Origin: Bacteroidota bacterium
GTDB taxonomy: Bacteria > Bacteroidota > Bacteroidia > Chitinophagales > Saprospiraceae
DNA: 64,000 nt
Assembly (NCBI GenBank): GCA_030147525.1
Contig: JASBVF010000001.1
Location: 186,001-250,000, forward strand
Direction: 5' to 3'
Part shown: piece after piece, positions 42,023 to 50,918 of the stretch
Numbering within the stretch: position 1 is the first letter of the stretch
Layout: each line of letters opens with the position of its first letter
Position numbers and translations under genes: made by a program
The notes under the pieces: generated by a model
Database searches by the model: none
Told to the model about the DNA's origin: nothing
The model's input: only the letters and a program-made list of their open reading frames with translations

Positions 42023-44668
42023 ATGAAAAAACTCTTTTTTCTCCTGCTTTCTATCTCCTTTCTCTGGAGTTGCAGCCCCAAACAGTACAGTGCCATCATC
42101 CTGCCGGAAACGGAACACCGGCAACTGGATACGCTTACCATATCGGCACCCCGACCTGATGGAACGGAAACCCCTGAAGCCGAGCCTGACCCCGAAAGCT
42201 TTGCCCTGAGTACCTACAACCCCAGCGCCAAGCGGGAAAATGACCTGCTGCACACGAAGCTGGATGTGCGCTTCGACTGGGAAAAGGAGCAGGTGCTCGG
42301 CAAAGCCACGCTTTCGCTGAAGCCTTACTTCTACCCCACCAACAAGGTGGTGCTCGACGCCAAGGGCTTCGAATTTCACAAGGTAACTTTTGAGGGTAGC
42401 AACGAGCCGCTGAAGTACGAGTACGACGGCAGCCAGGTGACCATCGAATTGGGTAAAAACTATACCCGCAACCAGGAATACAAACTCTACATCGAGTACA
42501 CCGCTACGCCAGCTGAGTCGGGCGGTAGCGCAGCCATCACTTCTGACAAAGGTTTGTTTTTCATCAATCCCAGGGGTGAGGATGCCGGCAAGCCACAGCA
42601 AATCTGGACGCAGGGCGAAACGGAGAACAACTCCCGCTGGTTTCCGACCATCGACAAGCCTAACGAGCGTGCGACGAACGAAATTTATGTGACGGTGGAA
42701 GACCGTTTCAAAACGCTTTCCAACGGCGTACTTGTTTCATCTAAAAAAAATACCGACGGCACCCGCACCGACTACTGGAAAATGGATCTGCCGCACGCAC
42801 CGTATCTCATCATGCTGGCCATCGGTGAATACGCAGTGGTGAAAGATAACTGGAACGGCAAGCTGGTGGAGTATTACGTGGAGCCAAAATTTGAAAAATA
42901 CGCCCGCAATATTTTCCCTTACACGCCGGAAATGTTGCAGTTTTTTTCTGATAAAACCGGCGTGCCTTACCCCTGGCAGAAGTATTCGCAGGTGGTGGTT
43001 CGGGACTACGTTTCCGGAGCCATGGAAAATACCACGGCCGTTATTTTTGGTGAGTTCATGAATGGCACGGACCGTGACCTGATTGACAATTTGACGAATG
43101 AAAAAATCGTGGCGCACGAAATGTTCCACCACTGGTTTGGCGATTACGTGACCTGCGAAAGCTGGGCTAACCTGACCCTGAACGAAGGTTTTGCCAACTA
43201 CAGCGAATACCTCTGGCTGGAGCACAAGTACGGCCGTGACGAGGCAGACTTTCACCGCCTTCAGGAGCAAAGCGGTTACCTGCAGTCAGCTGCGCAAGGC
43301 ATTCACCCGCTCATCCACTTCGGCTACGAAGACAAGGAAGACATGTTCGATGCACATAGCTACAACAAGGGCGGCCTTGTGTTGCACATGCTGCGCAATT
43401 ACGTGGGCGATGATGCATTTTTCACGGCGTTTGAAATTTATCTGAAAAAAAATGCCTTTATGGCGGTGGAAGGCCATCAGTTACGCCTCGCTTTCGAAGA
43501 GGTGACCGGCGAGGACCTCAACTGGTTTTTCAATCAGTGGTTTTACAGCCAGGGCCACCCGAAACTGAAAATTGACTACGACTACGACGATGAAACGAAG
43601 CAGGTGGTCGTGACTGTGGAGCAGACGCAGGATCCTGAAAACATGCCGCCAATTTTTGAATTGCCGGTGACCATCGACATTTACGCCGGAGGTAAAATGA
43701 CCCGCCAAAACGTACGTATCAACCAGCGCTTGCAAACTTTCACTTTCGATTCGGCCAAAGATCCTGACCTGATCGTTTTCGATGGCGATGGTGTGCTGCT
43801 GGCTGAAGTCGAGGAAGAAAAAAGCCTGGATGAATATATTTATCAATTCGAGCATGCCGGTAACTTCCTCCACCGCATCAAGTCATTGAGTAAAATTGCG
43901 GACAGCGATTCACCGGAAGCTGAGGCTGTGATGAAGAAGGCATTGGATGAGAAATTCTGGCTGTTCCGGATTTTTGCCATTGATAATGCCGATCTGGAAG
44001 ACGCAGCGGAGAGTGCAAAAATTGAAAAAATGACAGAGAGTGATCCTCATTCCGATGTACGCCTGACAGCACTGGAAAAAATCGGCGAGACCGGCGATAA
44101 AAAATACGCACCGCTGCTCAGCCGGGTAGTTGAAAATGACCCTGCCATTAAGGTTGTTTCTGCCGGTCTGAATGCGTTGCTGGAGGTAGACGAGCCATCG
44201 GCCCTGGCCATTGCGGGTAAGCTGGAAAAAGAGAGCAGCGAAGGTATCGTACTGGCGCTTTCCGGCGTATACGCCAAAGCCGGAGACCCGAAGCGGTTGG
44301 CTTATTTCGAGCAAAAATTCAATGAGGTGGGCGGGTATGCCCAGTACACGTTTGTGCAGAATTATGCCAAACTGGCTGCTCAGGCCGATGCTGCCGGCAT
44401 GGTAGCCAGCGCCGCTAACCTGAAGAAGATTGCGATGGATGGTTCCAAGTTTTTCTGGATGCGTTATCTGGCGACGAAGAGTGTCAACGACCTTCACGCT
44501 GCGTTGGCAGGCCGAATCAAAAGTGAAACCGATGAGGCTAAAAAAGCAGAAATGCAGAAAAAAGACGAGGAGATTGTAGCTGTCATTGAAGCGATCAAAG
44601 CCTGGGAAACTGACGATCGGGTCAAAAATATGTATGCTAAATTTCCAGATCCGGCGCTCAAACCCTGA
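42023..44668 (+). CDS. M1 family aminopeptidase lipoprotein
   Basis: An 881-residue zinc aminopeptidase with a lipobox at LSISFLWSC. The catalytic part holds the exopeptidase motif SGAMENTTAV (about residue 331) and HEMFHHWFGDY with Glu 19 residues on in NEGFANY (about 363-387), the HExxH-x18-E of the M1 family. Beta-rich N- and C-terminal domains follow. Residues beyond 620 are a helical repeat of HEAT-like character (AVMKKALDEKFWLFR, LTALEKIGETGD). It would trim peptides at the cell surface or in the periplasm. Followed by a strong bidirectional terminator. Confidence 0.93.
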   Translation: MKKLFFLLLSISFLWSCSPKQYSAIILPETEHRQLDTLTISAPRPDGTETPEAEPDPESFALSTYNPSAKRENDLLHTKLDVRFDWEKEQVLGKATLSLKPYFYPTNKVVLDAKGFEFHKVTFEGSNEPLKYEYDGSQVTIELGKNYTRNQEYKLYIEYTATPAESGGSAAITSDKGLFFINPRGEDAGKPQQIWTQGETENNSRWFPTIDKPNERATNEIYVTVEDRFKTLSNGVLVSSKKNTDGTRTDYWKMDLPHAPYLIMLAIGEYAVVKDNWNGKLVEYYVEPKFEKYARNIFPYTPEMLQFFSDKTGVPYPWQKYSQVVVRDYVSGAMENTTAVIFGEFMNGTDRDLIDNLTNEKIVAHEMFHHWFGDYVTCESWANLTLNEGFANYSEYLWLEHKYGRDEADFHRLQEQSGYLQSAAQGIHPLIHFGYEDKEDMFDAHSYNKGGLVLHMLRNYVGDDAFFTAFEIYLKKNAFMAVEGHQLRLAFEEVTGEDLNWFFNQWFYSQGHPKLKIDYDYDDETKQVVVTVEQTQDPENMPPIFELPVTIDIYAGGKMTRQNVRINQRLQTFTFDSAKDPDLIVFDGDGVLLAEVEEEKSLDEYIYQFEHAGNFLHRIKSLSKIADSDSPEAEAVMKKALDEKFWLFRIFAIDNADLEDAAESAKIEKMTESDPHSDVRLTALEKIGETGDKKYAPLLSRVVENDPAIKVVSAGLNALLEVDEPSALAIAGKLEKESSEGIVLALSGVYAKAGDPKRLAYFEQKFNEVGGYAQYTFVQNYAKLAAQADAAGMVASAANLKKIAMDGSKFFWMRYLATKSVNDLHAALAGRIKSETDEAKKAEMQKKDEEIVAVIEAIKAWETDDRVKNMYAKFPDPALKP

Positions 44669-44680
44669 CGACCGGTAATT

Positions 44681-44716
44681 AAAAGGGGGCATGGGTTAAA
44701 CCCATGCCCCCTTTTG
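44681..44716. terminator. Bidirectional rho-independent terminator
   Basis: AAAAGGGGGCATGGGTT pairs perfectly with AACCCATGCCCCCTTTT. A TTTTGTTTTTG tail follows. It ends the M1 peptidase gene; the convergent rodA gene is 35 bases away. Confidence 0.9.
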
Positions 44717-44751
44717 TTTTTGAAAAAGACCATTTTTTTCCTCTTGTTTTT

Positions 44752-46149
44752 TCAGGTTCTTTCCGTATCCAGTTTTAATAAAACGCTGATCATCAGCGTG
44801 AAACCCAGGAGAGCCGAGCCACCTTTACTGAGAAACGGCAGCGGTATACCAATGATGGGCATCAGGCCCATCGTCATGCCGATGTTGACGAAAAAGTGAA
44901 CAAACAGAATACTGGCTACCCCGTAAGCGAAAAGCCTGTTGAAATCGGAACGCTGGCGTTCAGCAATAAAAATAATGCGCCAGATAAGCAGGAGGAATAG
45001 CGAAATAATGATGACAGTCCCGACGAATCCCTGCTCCTCACCGATGGCACAAAAAATAAAATCAGTGACCTGCTCCGGTACAAAATTACCCTGCGTAAAG
45101 TTGCCATCGAGGAAGCCTTTCCCTAATAAGCCACCGGAGCTAATGGCCATTTTGGAATGGTAAAGATTGTAACCTGCGCCCTGCAGGTCCACCTTGGAAG
45201 GTCTCAGCCAGACTTCAATTCGCTCCTGTTGGTGTTTTTTCAGGTTATTGAAAGCGAAGCCTGCTGCAAAAGCCAGCAAGCACCCAATCGAGAAAGCGGA
45301 TATGACGAGGACAGCAAGCCTTTGTTTTTTCTTTGACCAGTGGTAGAATGCCAATCCGATAACTACGCTGACAGAGACAGGGATGACATAGGCCTGAAAA
45401 CCTTGCTGCATGGCAATGATCGCAAGTGCTGCCATTACGATGAAACCTGCAATCCAATAAATTCTTTTGTCCAGATTCCAAAACAACACGAGTATACTGA
45501 TAGCCGCAAGCCCAATGATAACATAGCCGGTAGGGTTAACCAGTCCGACCAGCAATACAGCAGCAGCGCTGAATCCAACCGTAAAAACGCTTCCCGGAAA
45601 GCCTTCCCTGAACAGCACAATGAAGAAGGAAAGAAATACCATCGCCGATCCGGCATCAGGCTGCAGCAGTATCAGCAGCATGGGAGCAACAAAAAATGCA
45701 ATGGAATAAAGTTTGGATTTTAATGTGCGCAGGTTGTTTGCGTAAGAGCCCAGGTAGCTGGCCAGAGCGACAGCTGTGCCGAATTTTGCAAATTCAGAAG
45801 GCTGCAGGGTGATGCCTCCGCCGAAGTCGAACCAGGAGGTGGCGCCTTTAATGGTTTTACCAAAAATTAAAACCCCAACCAGCAGTAGCATGGAGGCAAT
45901 GTAAATGATATTGGCAAACGTCCTCCAGAATTTAGCTTCGATGGTGTAAGTAATAAAAAAGACCCCAAACGCAACAGCTACCCAGATCAACTGCTTACCT
46001 ACCGGCGTATCCAGAAAAGCGAAGAACCCGTTTGAATATTCACCCTGGCCGTAGCCCACAGTGAATATCATGGCCCAGCCAATCGCTACCAAAGCCAGGT
46101 AGATGGAAAGTGTAATCCAGTCGATGCTATTTTTACTTCTTTTTGCCAT
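44752..46149 (-). CDS. rodA: Rod shape-determining protein RodA
   Basis: A 465-residue SEDS-family peptidoglycan glycosyltransferase with about ten membrane segments. Signatures: WIAVAFGVFF-like WVAVAFGVFFITYTIEA, GGITLQPSEFAKFGTAVAL, LLILLQPDAGSAMVF, MAISSGGLLGKGFLDGNFTQGNFVPEQVTDFIFCAIGEEQGFVG and IGIPLPFLSKGGSALLGF. RodA polymerises glycan strands in the elongation complex. I placed the start at 46149 (MAKRSKNSIDWIT), since the longer frame from 46179 would read through the word block that directly precedes it. Confidence 0.93.
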   Translation of the reverse strand: MAKRSKNSIDWITLSIYLALVAIGWAMIFTVGYGQGEYSNGFFAFLDTPVGKQLIWVAVAFGVFFITYTIEAKFWRTFANIIYIASMLLLVGVLIFGKTIKGATSWFDFGGGITLQPSEFAKFGTAVALASYLGSYANNLRTLKSKLYSIAFFVAPMLLILLQPDAGSAMVFLSFFIVLFREGFPGSVFTVGFSAAAVLLVGLVNPTGYVIIGLAAISILVLFWNLDKRIYWIAGFIVMAALAIIAMQQGFQAYVIPVSVSVVIGLAFYHWSKKKQRLAVLVISAFSIGCLLAFAAGFAFNNLKKHQQERIEVWLRPSKVDLQGAGYNLYHSKMAISSGGLLGKGFLDGNFTQGNFVPEQVTDFIFCAIGEEQGFVGTVIIISLFLLLIWRIIFIAERQRSDFNRLFAYGVASILFVHFFVNIGMTMGLMPIIGIPLPFLSKGGSALLGFTLMISVLLKLDTERT

Positions 46150-46150
46150 G

Positions 46151-46212
46151 GTCAATGAGAGAATGAGAGAATGAAGCAATGAGAGAATTCGCTCACGGGT
46201 TCATCCTCTCAT
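46151..46212. repeat. Word block with inverted repeat before rodA
   Basis: The words AATGAGAG and AATGAAGC recur four times in 46151-46188 on the plus strand. ATGAGAGAATGAA (46163-46175) is paired with TTCATCCTCTCAT (46200-46212) at 12 of 13 positions. The block begins 2 bases from the rodA start codon and ends 6 bases from the stop of the beta-barrel gene. Confidence 0.75.
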
Positions 46213-46218
46213 GCTATT

Positions 46219-46950
46219 TTAATCTATGTATTCAACTTTTCGTAAAAAGCGGAAGCCTGCCGTCACCTCGAAGGTGATATTGCGGATGGTTCGTTCTGAA
46301 ATGGTGCGGTTCTGACCAGTGTAAGGATCCCTTACATTGGCGATGGATGGCTGCCTGTACTGAAGTGAAAAATCAGGGTTTACAGTAAATTCCAGCACGG
46401 CGCCTACCAACTCTCCAAATGCTACTTCAAGCCCGCCTCCGAGAGTCACGCCATAATTCCATTTTCTTACATAAAAATCGATTGGGTAAAACAGCCCGCC
46501 GTTCAATTCATTCAGGTCTTCGTACTCATCGAGGTTAGTGCCAATGGTGTAATCTCCCCGCAGGCCAAACAGGTAGTATGCTTTTGCAGTGTTCGAAATA
46601 TCGTACTTGCGCTTGCCGCCAAGTGTAAGGGATGCATTTTTAAAAATAAACTGTTGAGCGGGGGGGCGGAAGAAATTACCCGTCGTCGGGTTCAGAAAAT
46701 TACGGTTGCGGATGGCGCTTCCTTTCAGGTGGTAACCTGCCTGTGCGAAAACGGAGAATTGGGCAGTTTCGTCGGCGCTTTCCACAAATGCGATGCCGTG
46801 GTATTTGATCAGCGGATCCTGATCGAAGCCGTTCCAGTTTTGAATGCCCATGGTCAGGCCGCCTTTCAGCCCGAAGGCTGTGCTTTGGGCAAAAGTTCCG
46901 GTGCTAAGAATCGAGCTTACAAGAAAAAAAAGTAAAATTTTTATATTCAT
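46219..46950 (-). CDS. Outer-membrane beta-barrel protein
   Basis: A 243-residue exported protein with a signal peptide (to about residue 22, STGTFAQ). The mature part is a series of alternating strands typical of OmpA- or PorV-like small barrels: AFGLKGGLTMGIQNW, FSVFAQAGYHLKG, SLTLGGKRKYDI, YYLFGLRGDYTIGTN, and WNYGVTLGGGLEVAFGELVGAVLEFTVNPDF, with a hydrophobic aromatic C-terminus. It lies downstream of the glucosaminidase gene on the same strand, with a hairpin between, and upstream of rodA. Role unknown; a structural or transport barrel is likely. Confidence 0.78.
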   Translation of the reverse strand: MNIKILLFFLVSSILSTGTFAQSTAFGLKGGLTMGIQNWNGFDQDPLIKYHGIAFVESADETAQFSVFAQAGYHLKGSAIRNRNFLNPTTGNFFRPPAQQFIFKNASLTLGGKRKYDISNTAKAYYLFGLRGDYTIGTNLDEYEDLNELNGGLFYPIDFYVRKWNYGVTLGGGLEVAFGELVGAVLEFTVNPDFSLQYRQPSIANVRDPYTGQNRTISERTIRNITFEVTAGFRFLRKVEYID

Positions 46951-46966
46951 TTGTCAGATGATTTTC

Positions 46967-46998
46967 TGAAAGGGCCGGGCATTTGCCCGGCCCTTTCA
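46967..46998. terminator. Hairpin after the glucosaminidase gene
   Basis: TGAAAGGGCCGGGC (46967-46980) pairs perfectly with GCCCGGCCCTTTCA (46985-46998) around ATTT. Stem strength is high, but no T-run follows on either strand. Confidence 0.65.
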
Positions 46999-47013
46999 TG
47001 TTTCGCAAAAGTA

Positions 47014-48330
47014 TTATTTCACCCTTAAAACCTGTCCGATATTGATATTGGTACTTTTCAATGCGTTCAGGTTCATTAGTTGATCAACGGTCAGGCCATA
47101 GCGCCTGGAAATATTGTAAAGTGTATCTCCTTTTACCACGGTATGATAGACGGAAGCCTCGGGCTGCGTGGGCCTGTTGTCGGGCGTCGTTGTCGGCGGC
47201 TGAGGCCTTGGTTGCGGGGTAGGGTTCGTGGCAGGTGGCTGAGGTTGCGTGTTTGGGGTTGTTGGTTTTACCGGAGGTTGTTCGGGAGTGATGTCGTCAG
47301 ACATGAAGTCGTCATCGCCCTCGAGCAGAGGTGGCACGGAGCTTGTTGGTTTGGGTTCGTTCAGCAAGCGGGGCCGTTCACCCTCCTTGATTTTGCAGCC
47401 TTTCAGTTTGATGCGTTGGTCGGCCTGAGGTTCAGCATTTTGAGGAATGCGGTTTCGTTTGTAGAGCCTTGTAAGCTTAACGGCGTAAAGCTGGGAAATG
47501 TCGAATAAAGTTTCGCCTTCCTGTACGTAATGGAATTTACGTTTTCCCCGGTTGCGGCAGCGCTTGGGTTGAAGAAAAACCCGGTAGCCCTCTGAGAGGG
47601 TATCGCTGACCGGAGGAAGTTTTTCATTGTAGCGTGCCAGCCGTTTTACACTGATGTCTGTTTTTATGGAAATATCCTGGACGGTGATTTTGTTGGTGGC
47701 AAAAACAACCTTGACGTCGTTTACCCGGCGCAGGTCAAGCCCGGCAATGACGTCTCCCGGTTTGTCAGGTCTTCCGTCCGGAAAAAAGTCTCCGGACATT
47801 TGATCCAGCTCATACAGTTTGTAGGTTTCGATGATGCGGATTAGTTTTTCATCATAGTTGGCGCCGGTAGCGTAGCCAGAGGTGCGCAGGCCTCGTGCCC
47901 AGCGTTTGTAGTCCGTTGATTTGAGGCGAAAAAGAAAGCCGTAGCGGTTGGCTTTGCGAGGGTCACGCAGGAATTCCGAGTGAGCGATGTAGGAGTCTTC
48001 AGCGTTTTTGTATTTTCGAAAACAGGATTTCTGGAGGTTGCCGAATTCGTCGTAGTCATCGTCTTCCTTGTGAAAGGTTTTTCCGCTCCAGCTACCGCCG
48101 CATTTGATACCGAAATGGTTGTTTGCCTTGCGGGCAAGCTCACTTCGGCCGGCGTTGGATTCGAGTAGTGCCTGTGCCAGTTTTATACTGGCCGGAATGC
48201 CTGCCCGCTCCATTTCACGAATAGCAATTTTCTTATACCTATCAATATAATTAATAAAATCACTGTTCTGGGCGAAAGTGACAGTACAGGTTAAAAAGGT
48301 AAAAATCAGTGCAAAAAATTTTCTGTTCAT
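47014..48330 (-). CDS. Glucosaminidase (muramidase-like) protein with two LysM domains
   Basis: A 438-residue exported peptidoglycan hydrolase. After the signal peptide (to about residue 20), residues about 24-175 form a mannosyl-glycoprotein endo-beta-N-acetylglucosaminidase-like domain: GIPASIKLAQALLESNAGRSELA, NHFGIKCGGSWSGKTF, SYIAHSEFLRDPRKANRYG. Then LysM repeats that bind glycan: FHYVQEGETLFDISQLY (about 270) and YHTVVKGDTLYNISRRYG (about 390), separated by a Pro/Thr/Gln-rich linker. It remodels the wall. A TATCTTTG -7 box lies at 48414-48421. A strong hairpin follows the stop. Confidence 0.92.
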   Translation of the reverse strand: MNRKFFALIFTFLTCTVTFAQNSDFINYIDRYKKIAIREMERAGIPASIKLAQALLESNAGRSELARKANNHFGIKCGGSWSGKTFHKEDDDYDEFGNLQKSCFRKYKNAEDSYIAHSEFLRDPRKANRYGFLFRLKSTDYKRWARGLRTSGYATGANYDEKLIRIIETYKLYELDQMSGDFFPDGRPDKPGDVIAGLDLRRVNDVKVVFATNKITVQDISIKTDISVKRLARYNEKLPPVSDTLSEGYRVFLQPKRCRNRGKRKFHYVQEGETLFDISQLYAVKLTRLYKRNRIPQNAEPQADQRIKLKGCKIKEGERPRLLNEPKPTSSVPPLLEGDDDFMSDDITPEQPPVKPTTPNTQPQPPATNPTPQPRPQPPTTTPDNRPTQPEASVYHTVVKGDTLYNISRRYGLTVDQLMNLNALKSTNINIGQVLRVK

Positions 48331-48413
48331 GCGGTCATTATTTAGGAAAAACTGGATAGCAAACGGTCTTGGACAAACCGGTATTGCCCAACGAAGCTAA
48401 AGCGGTTTGTGTG

Positions 48414-48421
48414 CAAAGATA
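48414..48421 (-). promoter_or_regulatory. -7 element of the glucosaminidase gene
   Basis: TATCTTTG on the minus strand matches TAnnTTTG, with TTG at 48446-48448 (spacing 24). The start is 84 bases downstream. Confidence 0.5.
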
Positions 48422-48586
48422 AAAACTGCCCAAGTAGTTTTTATCCAACAAAATTTGCAGGAAAGTTTTACATATTAGTGAACTTATATATTTTAGCACC
48501 TCAAAACAAAAAAGCAGGGATTTTACTATTTTAACCACTTCACGTCGTTATTCCACACAAAAAAAACAGAATTAGAAAATCGCAAC

Positions 48587-49279
48587 ATGAACACACAAAC
48601 TCGTCGCTACGTCTTCATCGATTACGAGAACTTGCTACAGGTCAAGTTCAAGAAACTGGAGAAGGTTGCCTCCAGAATATTCGTTTTTATTGAGGCGAGC
48701 CAGGAGACAGTCCCGCTTTCCCTGGTCCGACAGGCTCAGCGTTCCGGAAAAAACCTGCGTTGGATTGTAGCCGGAAATTCCGGCAACAGCCGCCTGAACT
48801 ATCACATTGCCTTTATCATGGGTAAGCTGCACCAGAAACTGGAACGAGACGTGGAGTTCGCAGTCATTTCAAACGACCCGGAGTTCGATCCCCTCATTAA
48901 TTTCATCAATGCCTCCGGCAGAAATTGCCTTCGGGTAAAACGGAAAAAAGACGAAACCTCTGTATTCCGTGAGTTAAATGTAGACCTCGATCCTACACCC
49001 GGGTTCAATGATGATTTCCACCTGCCTTCCCTGCAGGACGATGATGGCGAAATCCCCGTATTGGTGGAAGATGAACTGATTACCCGAACTGCGGAGGAAA
49101 CGGTTAAGCGTCTCATTCGCTCCGGCAATCGTCCGGAAGAGATTTCAACTCTCAAAAATTACATACTTTTGCACAGTCAGGAACTTTCCCTGCATGGCAA
49201 TGTCGACCGGATTATTCAAAAAATGAAAGATTCAAACGACATTGAAGTTGACAAGGGAGAGATCATTTACAATTTTTAA
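48587..49279 (+). CDS. NYN/PIN-type nuclease-like protein
   Basis: A 230-residue soluble protein. The N-terminus RYVFIDYENLLQVKF carries the Asp and adjacent acidic residues typical of NYN (PIN-like) domains, followed by RIFVFIEASQ, LRWIVAGNSGNSRLNYHIAFIMGKL, and EFAVISNDPEFDPLINF, where further acidic residues would bind metal. NYN proteins are usually RNA-cleaving or RNA-binding. The C-terminal third (about 155-230) is helical and charged; a LOTUS-like domain cannot be excluded. It lies 78 bases before frr on the same strand. Confidence 0.75.
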   Translation: MNTQTRRYVFIDYENLLQVKFKKLEKVASRIFVFIEASQETVPLSLVRQAQRSGKNLRWIVAGNSGNSRLNYHIAFIMGKLHQKLERDVEFAVISNDPEFDPLINFINASGRNCLRVKRKKDETSVFRELNVDLDPTPGFNDDFHLPSLQDDDGEIPVLVEDELITRTAEETVKRLIRSGNRPEEISTLKNYILLHSQELSLHGNVDRIIQKMKDSNDIEVDKGEIIYNF

Positions 49280-49357
49280 ATTGCTGATGGTTAGTTGTCG
49301 CTCGTTTTTTCATGAAACAATGGCAGTCAGTAATTTACAATCAACATTTTTGGGACT

Positions 49358-49924
49358 ATGCAAACAGAAGAGATTAACTCCACGATGAAGGCAACTGAGG
49401 ATGCCATGAAGGCAGCCATCGACCACCTTCAGTTTGAACTTACCAAGGTCAGAACCGGTAAAGCTTCTACCTCACTCCTCATCGACATTGCCGTTAATTA
49501 TTACGGCAACATGACGCCCATCAATCAGGTTGCAAGCGTATCCACAGCAGACGCCCGCACGATCGTTATTCAACCATGGGAAAAGTCAATGCTGGGGCCT
49601 ATTGAAAAAGCAATTTTTGAAGCAAACCTCGGCATCACTCCAATGAATGACGGCGAGGTTGTCCGCCTCAGTATCCCGCCACTCACCGAAGAGCGGCGCA
49701 AAGATTTGGTAAAACAAGCCAAGCATCTGGGAGAAGAAGCCAAGATCAGCCTTCGAAGCTCCCGCCACAAAGCACTGGATACCATCAAAAAAGCTGTGAA
49801 AGACGGATATCCGGAAGATGCCGGAAAAAGGAGAGAAAGCGAAGTAGAAGATTTGATAAAAGAATACACGAAGAAAATCGAGCATATGGTGGAATTGAAA
49901 GAAAAGGATGTGATGACCGTTTGA
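49358..49924 (+). CDS. frr: Ribosome recycling factor
   Basis: A 188-residue RRF that splits the ribosome after termination together with EF-G. Signatures: LTKVRTGKASTSLLIDIAVNYYG, PINQVASVSTADARTIVIQPW, LSIPPLTEERRKDLVKQAKHL, and a long helix with a basic start. Length is typical. In many bacteria frr follows pyrH, but here pyrH is 43 kb away. A terminator follows frr. Confidence 0.96.
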   Translation: MQTEEINSTMKATEDAMKAAIDHLQFELTKVRTGKASTSLLIDIAVNYYGNMTPINQVASVSTADARTIVIQPWEKSMLGPIEKAIFEANLGITPMNDGEVVRLSIPPLTEERRKDLVKQAKHLGEEAKISLRSSRHKALDTIKKAVKDGYPEDAGKRRESEVEDLIKEYTKKIEHMVELKEKDVMTV

Positions 49925-49947
49925 TTATTCTTTATAAAAATAGGGTT

Positions 49948-49990
49948 AAAGCCTTTCCGAAGCTTCTGCTTTTGAAAGGCTTTTTCTTTT
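49948..49990 (+). terminator. Rho-independent terminator after frr
   Basis: AAAGCCTTTC (49948-49957) pairs with GAAAGGCTTT (49974-49983), with a loop that can extend the stem, and TTTTTCTTTTG follows. Confidence 0.8.
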
Positions 49991-50048
49991 GTAAAATCAC
50001 CCGGGAAAATTTTTATCTTGGCCCACTTCACGAAAAAACTTCATGTTT

Positions 50049-50834
50049 ATGAAAAATCAACTACTCACTCTTCTGATCACAGCACTGATCATCTTATCCT
50101 GTCAATCCAATCAGTCAACAGACCAAAATGCTGCCACCGAAACGGCTTCCGCTGATTCGACTGCCATGGCCAACACGCTTACCGAAGCTGAAATCGCTGC
50201 CGGCTGGAGGCTGCTTTTCGACGGTAAAACCACCAGTCAATGGCGGAAATATGGTGAAGAGGCCTTTCCTGCGCAAGGCTGGGTCGTTCAGGACGGCGCA
50301 CTCGTCATTCAAAAATCACCTCATCCACGGCCCGAGGGTTTTGGCGGCGACATTATCACGAAAGAATCCTTCGGCAATTTTGAACTGATGCTCGACTTTA
50401 TGATTACCGATACTTCCAATAGCGGTATCCTCTACCTCGTCACCGAAGAAAAAGGTGTACCCATCTGGCACAATGCTCCTGAATACCAAATCCTGGACAA
50501 TGCCACCTGGGAAACTATGGGCGCAGTGGACGACATGGCCACCCATAGAACCTGCGACAATTACGACCTGCAAGCTGCCCCCGCCGACTTCATGACCGGC
50601 AAGGGAACCTGGAATACTGCTCGCCTCATCGTCAACAACGGACATGTGGAGCACTGGTTAAACGGCAATAAATGCGTCGAATACCAAATCGGCTCTCCGG
50701 AATGGGAAGCCATGGTCAAAAAATCAAAATTCAAGGACTATCCAAACTACGGCCGTGCCAAGCAGGGCCCCATCGGGCTACAGGATCACGACCACGAAGT
50801 CAGGTTCAGAAATATGAAAATCCGAAATCTTTAA
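50049..50834 (+). CDS. DUF1080 (3-keto-disaccharide hydrolase-like) lipoprotein
   Basis: A protein of about 261 residues with a lipobox, LIILSC. The mature part is a jelly-roll of the DUF1080/3-keto-disaccharide hydrolase type: EIAAGWRLLFDGKTTSQWRKYG, GALVIQ, GDIITKESFGNFELMLDFMITDTSNSGILYLV, YQILDNATWE, TWNTARLIVNNGHVEHWLNG, and a C-terminal IGLQDHDHEVRFRNMKIR. Members hydrolyse keto-sugars or bind glycan. The start at 50049 is used because the ATG at 50043 adds only two residues. It heads a cluster with Gfo/Idh and RidA-type genes, which would fit a keto-sugar pathway, though gaps contain repeats. Confidence 0.87.
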   Translation: MKNQLLTLLITALIILSCQSNQSTDQNAATETASADSTAMANTLTEAEIAAGWRLLFDGKTTSQWRKYGEEAFPAQGWVVQDGALVIQKSPHPRPEGFGGDIITKESFGNFELMLDFMITDTSNSGILYLVTEEKGVPIWHNAPEYQILDNATWETMGAVDDMATHRTCDNYDLQAAPADFMTGKGTWNTARLIVNNGHVEHWLNGNKCVEYQIGSPEWEAMVKKSKFKDYPNYGRAKQGPIGLQDHDHEVRFRNMKIRNL

Positions 50835-50913
50835 TGATAAATGATGAACGATGAATGATAAACCTTAGCCAGGACGCCATTCATCGTTCATCGTTTACCT
50901 TTCATCATTAAAA
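50829..50913. repeat. Inverted repeat between DUF1080 and Gfo/Idh genes
   Basis: Two word blocks face each other: GATGAACGATGAATG (50844-50858) and CATTCATCGTTCATC (50878-50892) pair over all 15 bases, and TTTAATGAT-like outer arms (50829-50838, 50904-50913) pair again. The block reaches from the DUF1080 stop to within 6 bases of the next start at 50919. Confidence 0.8.
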
Positions 50914-50918
50914 AACTT

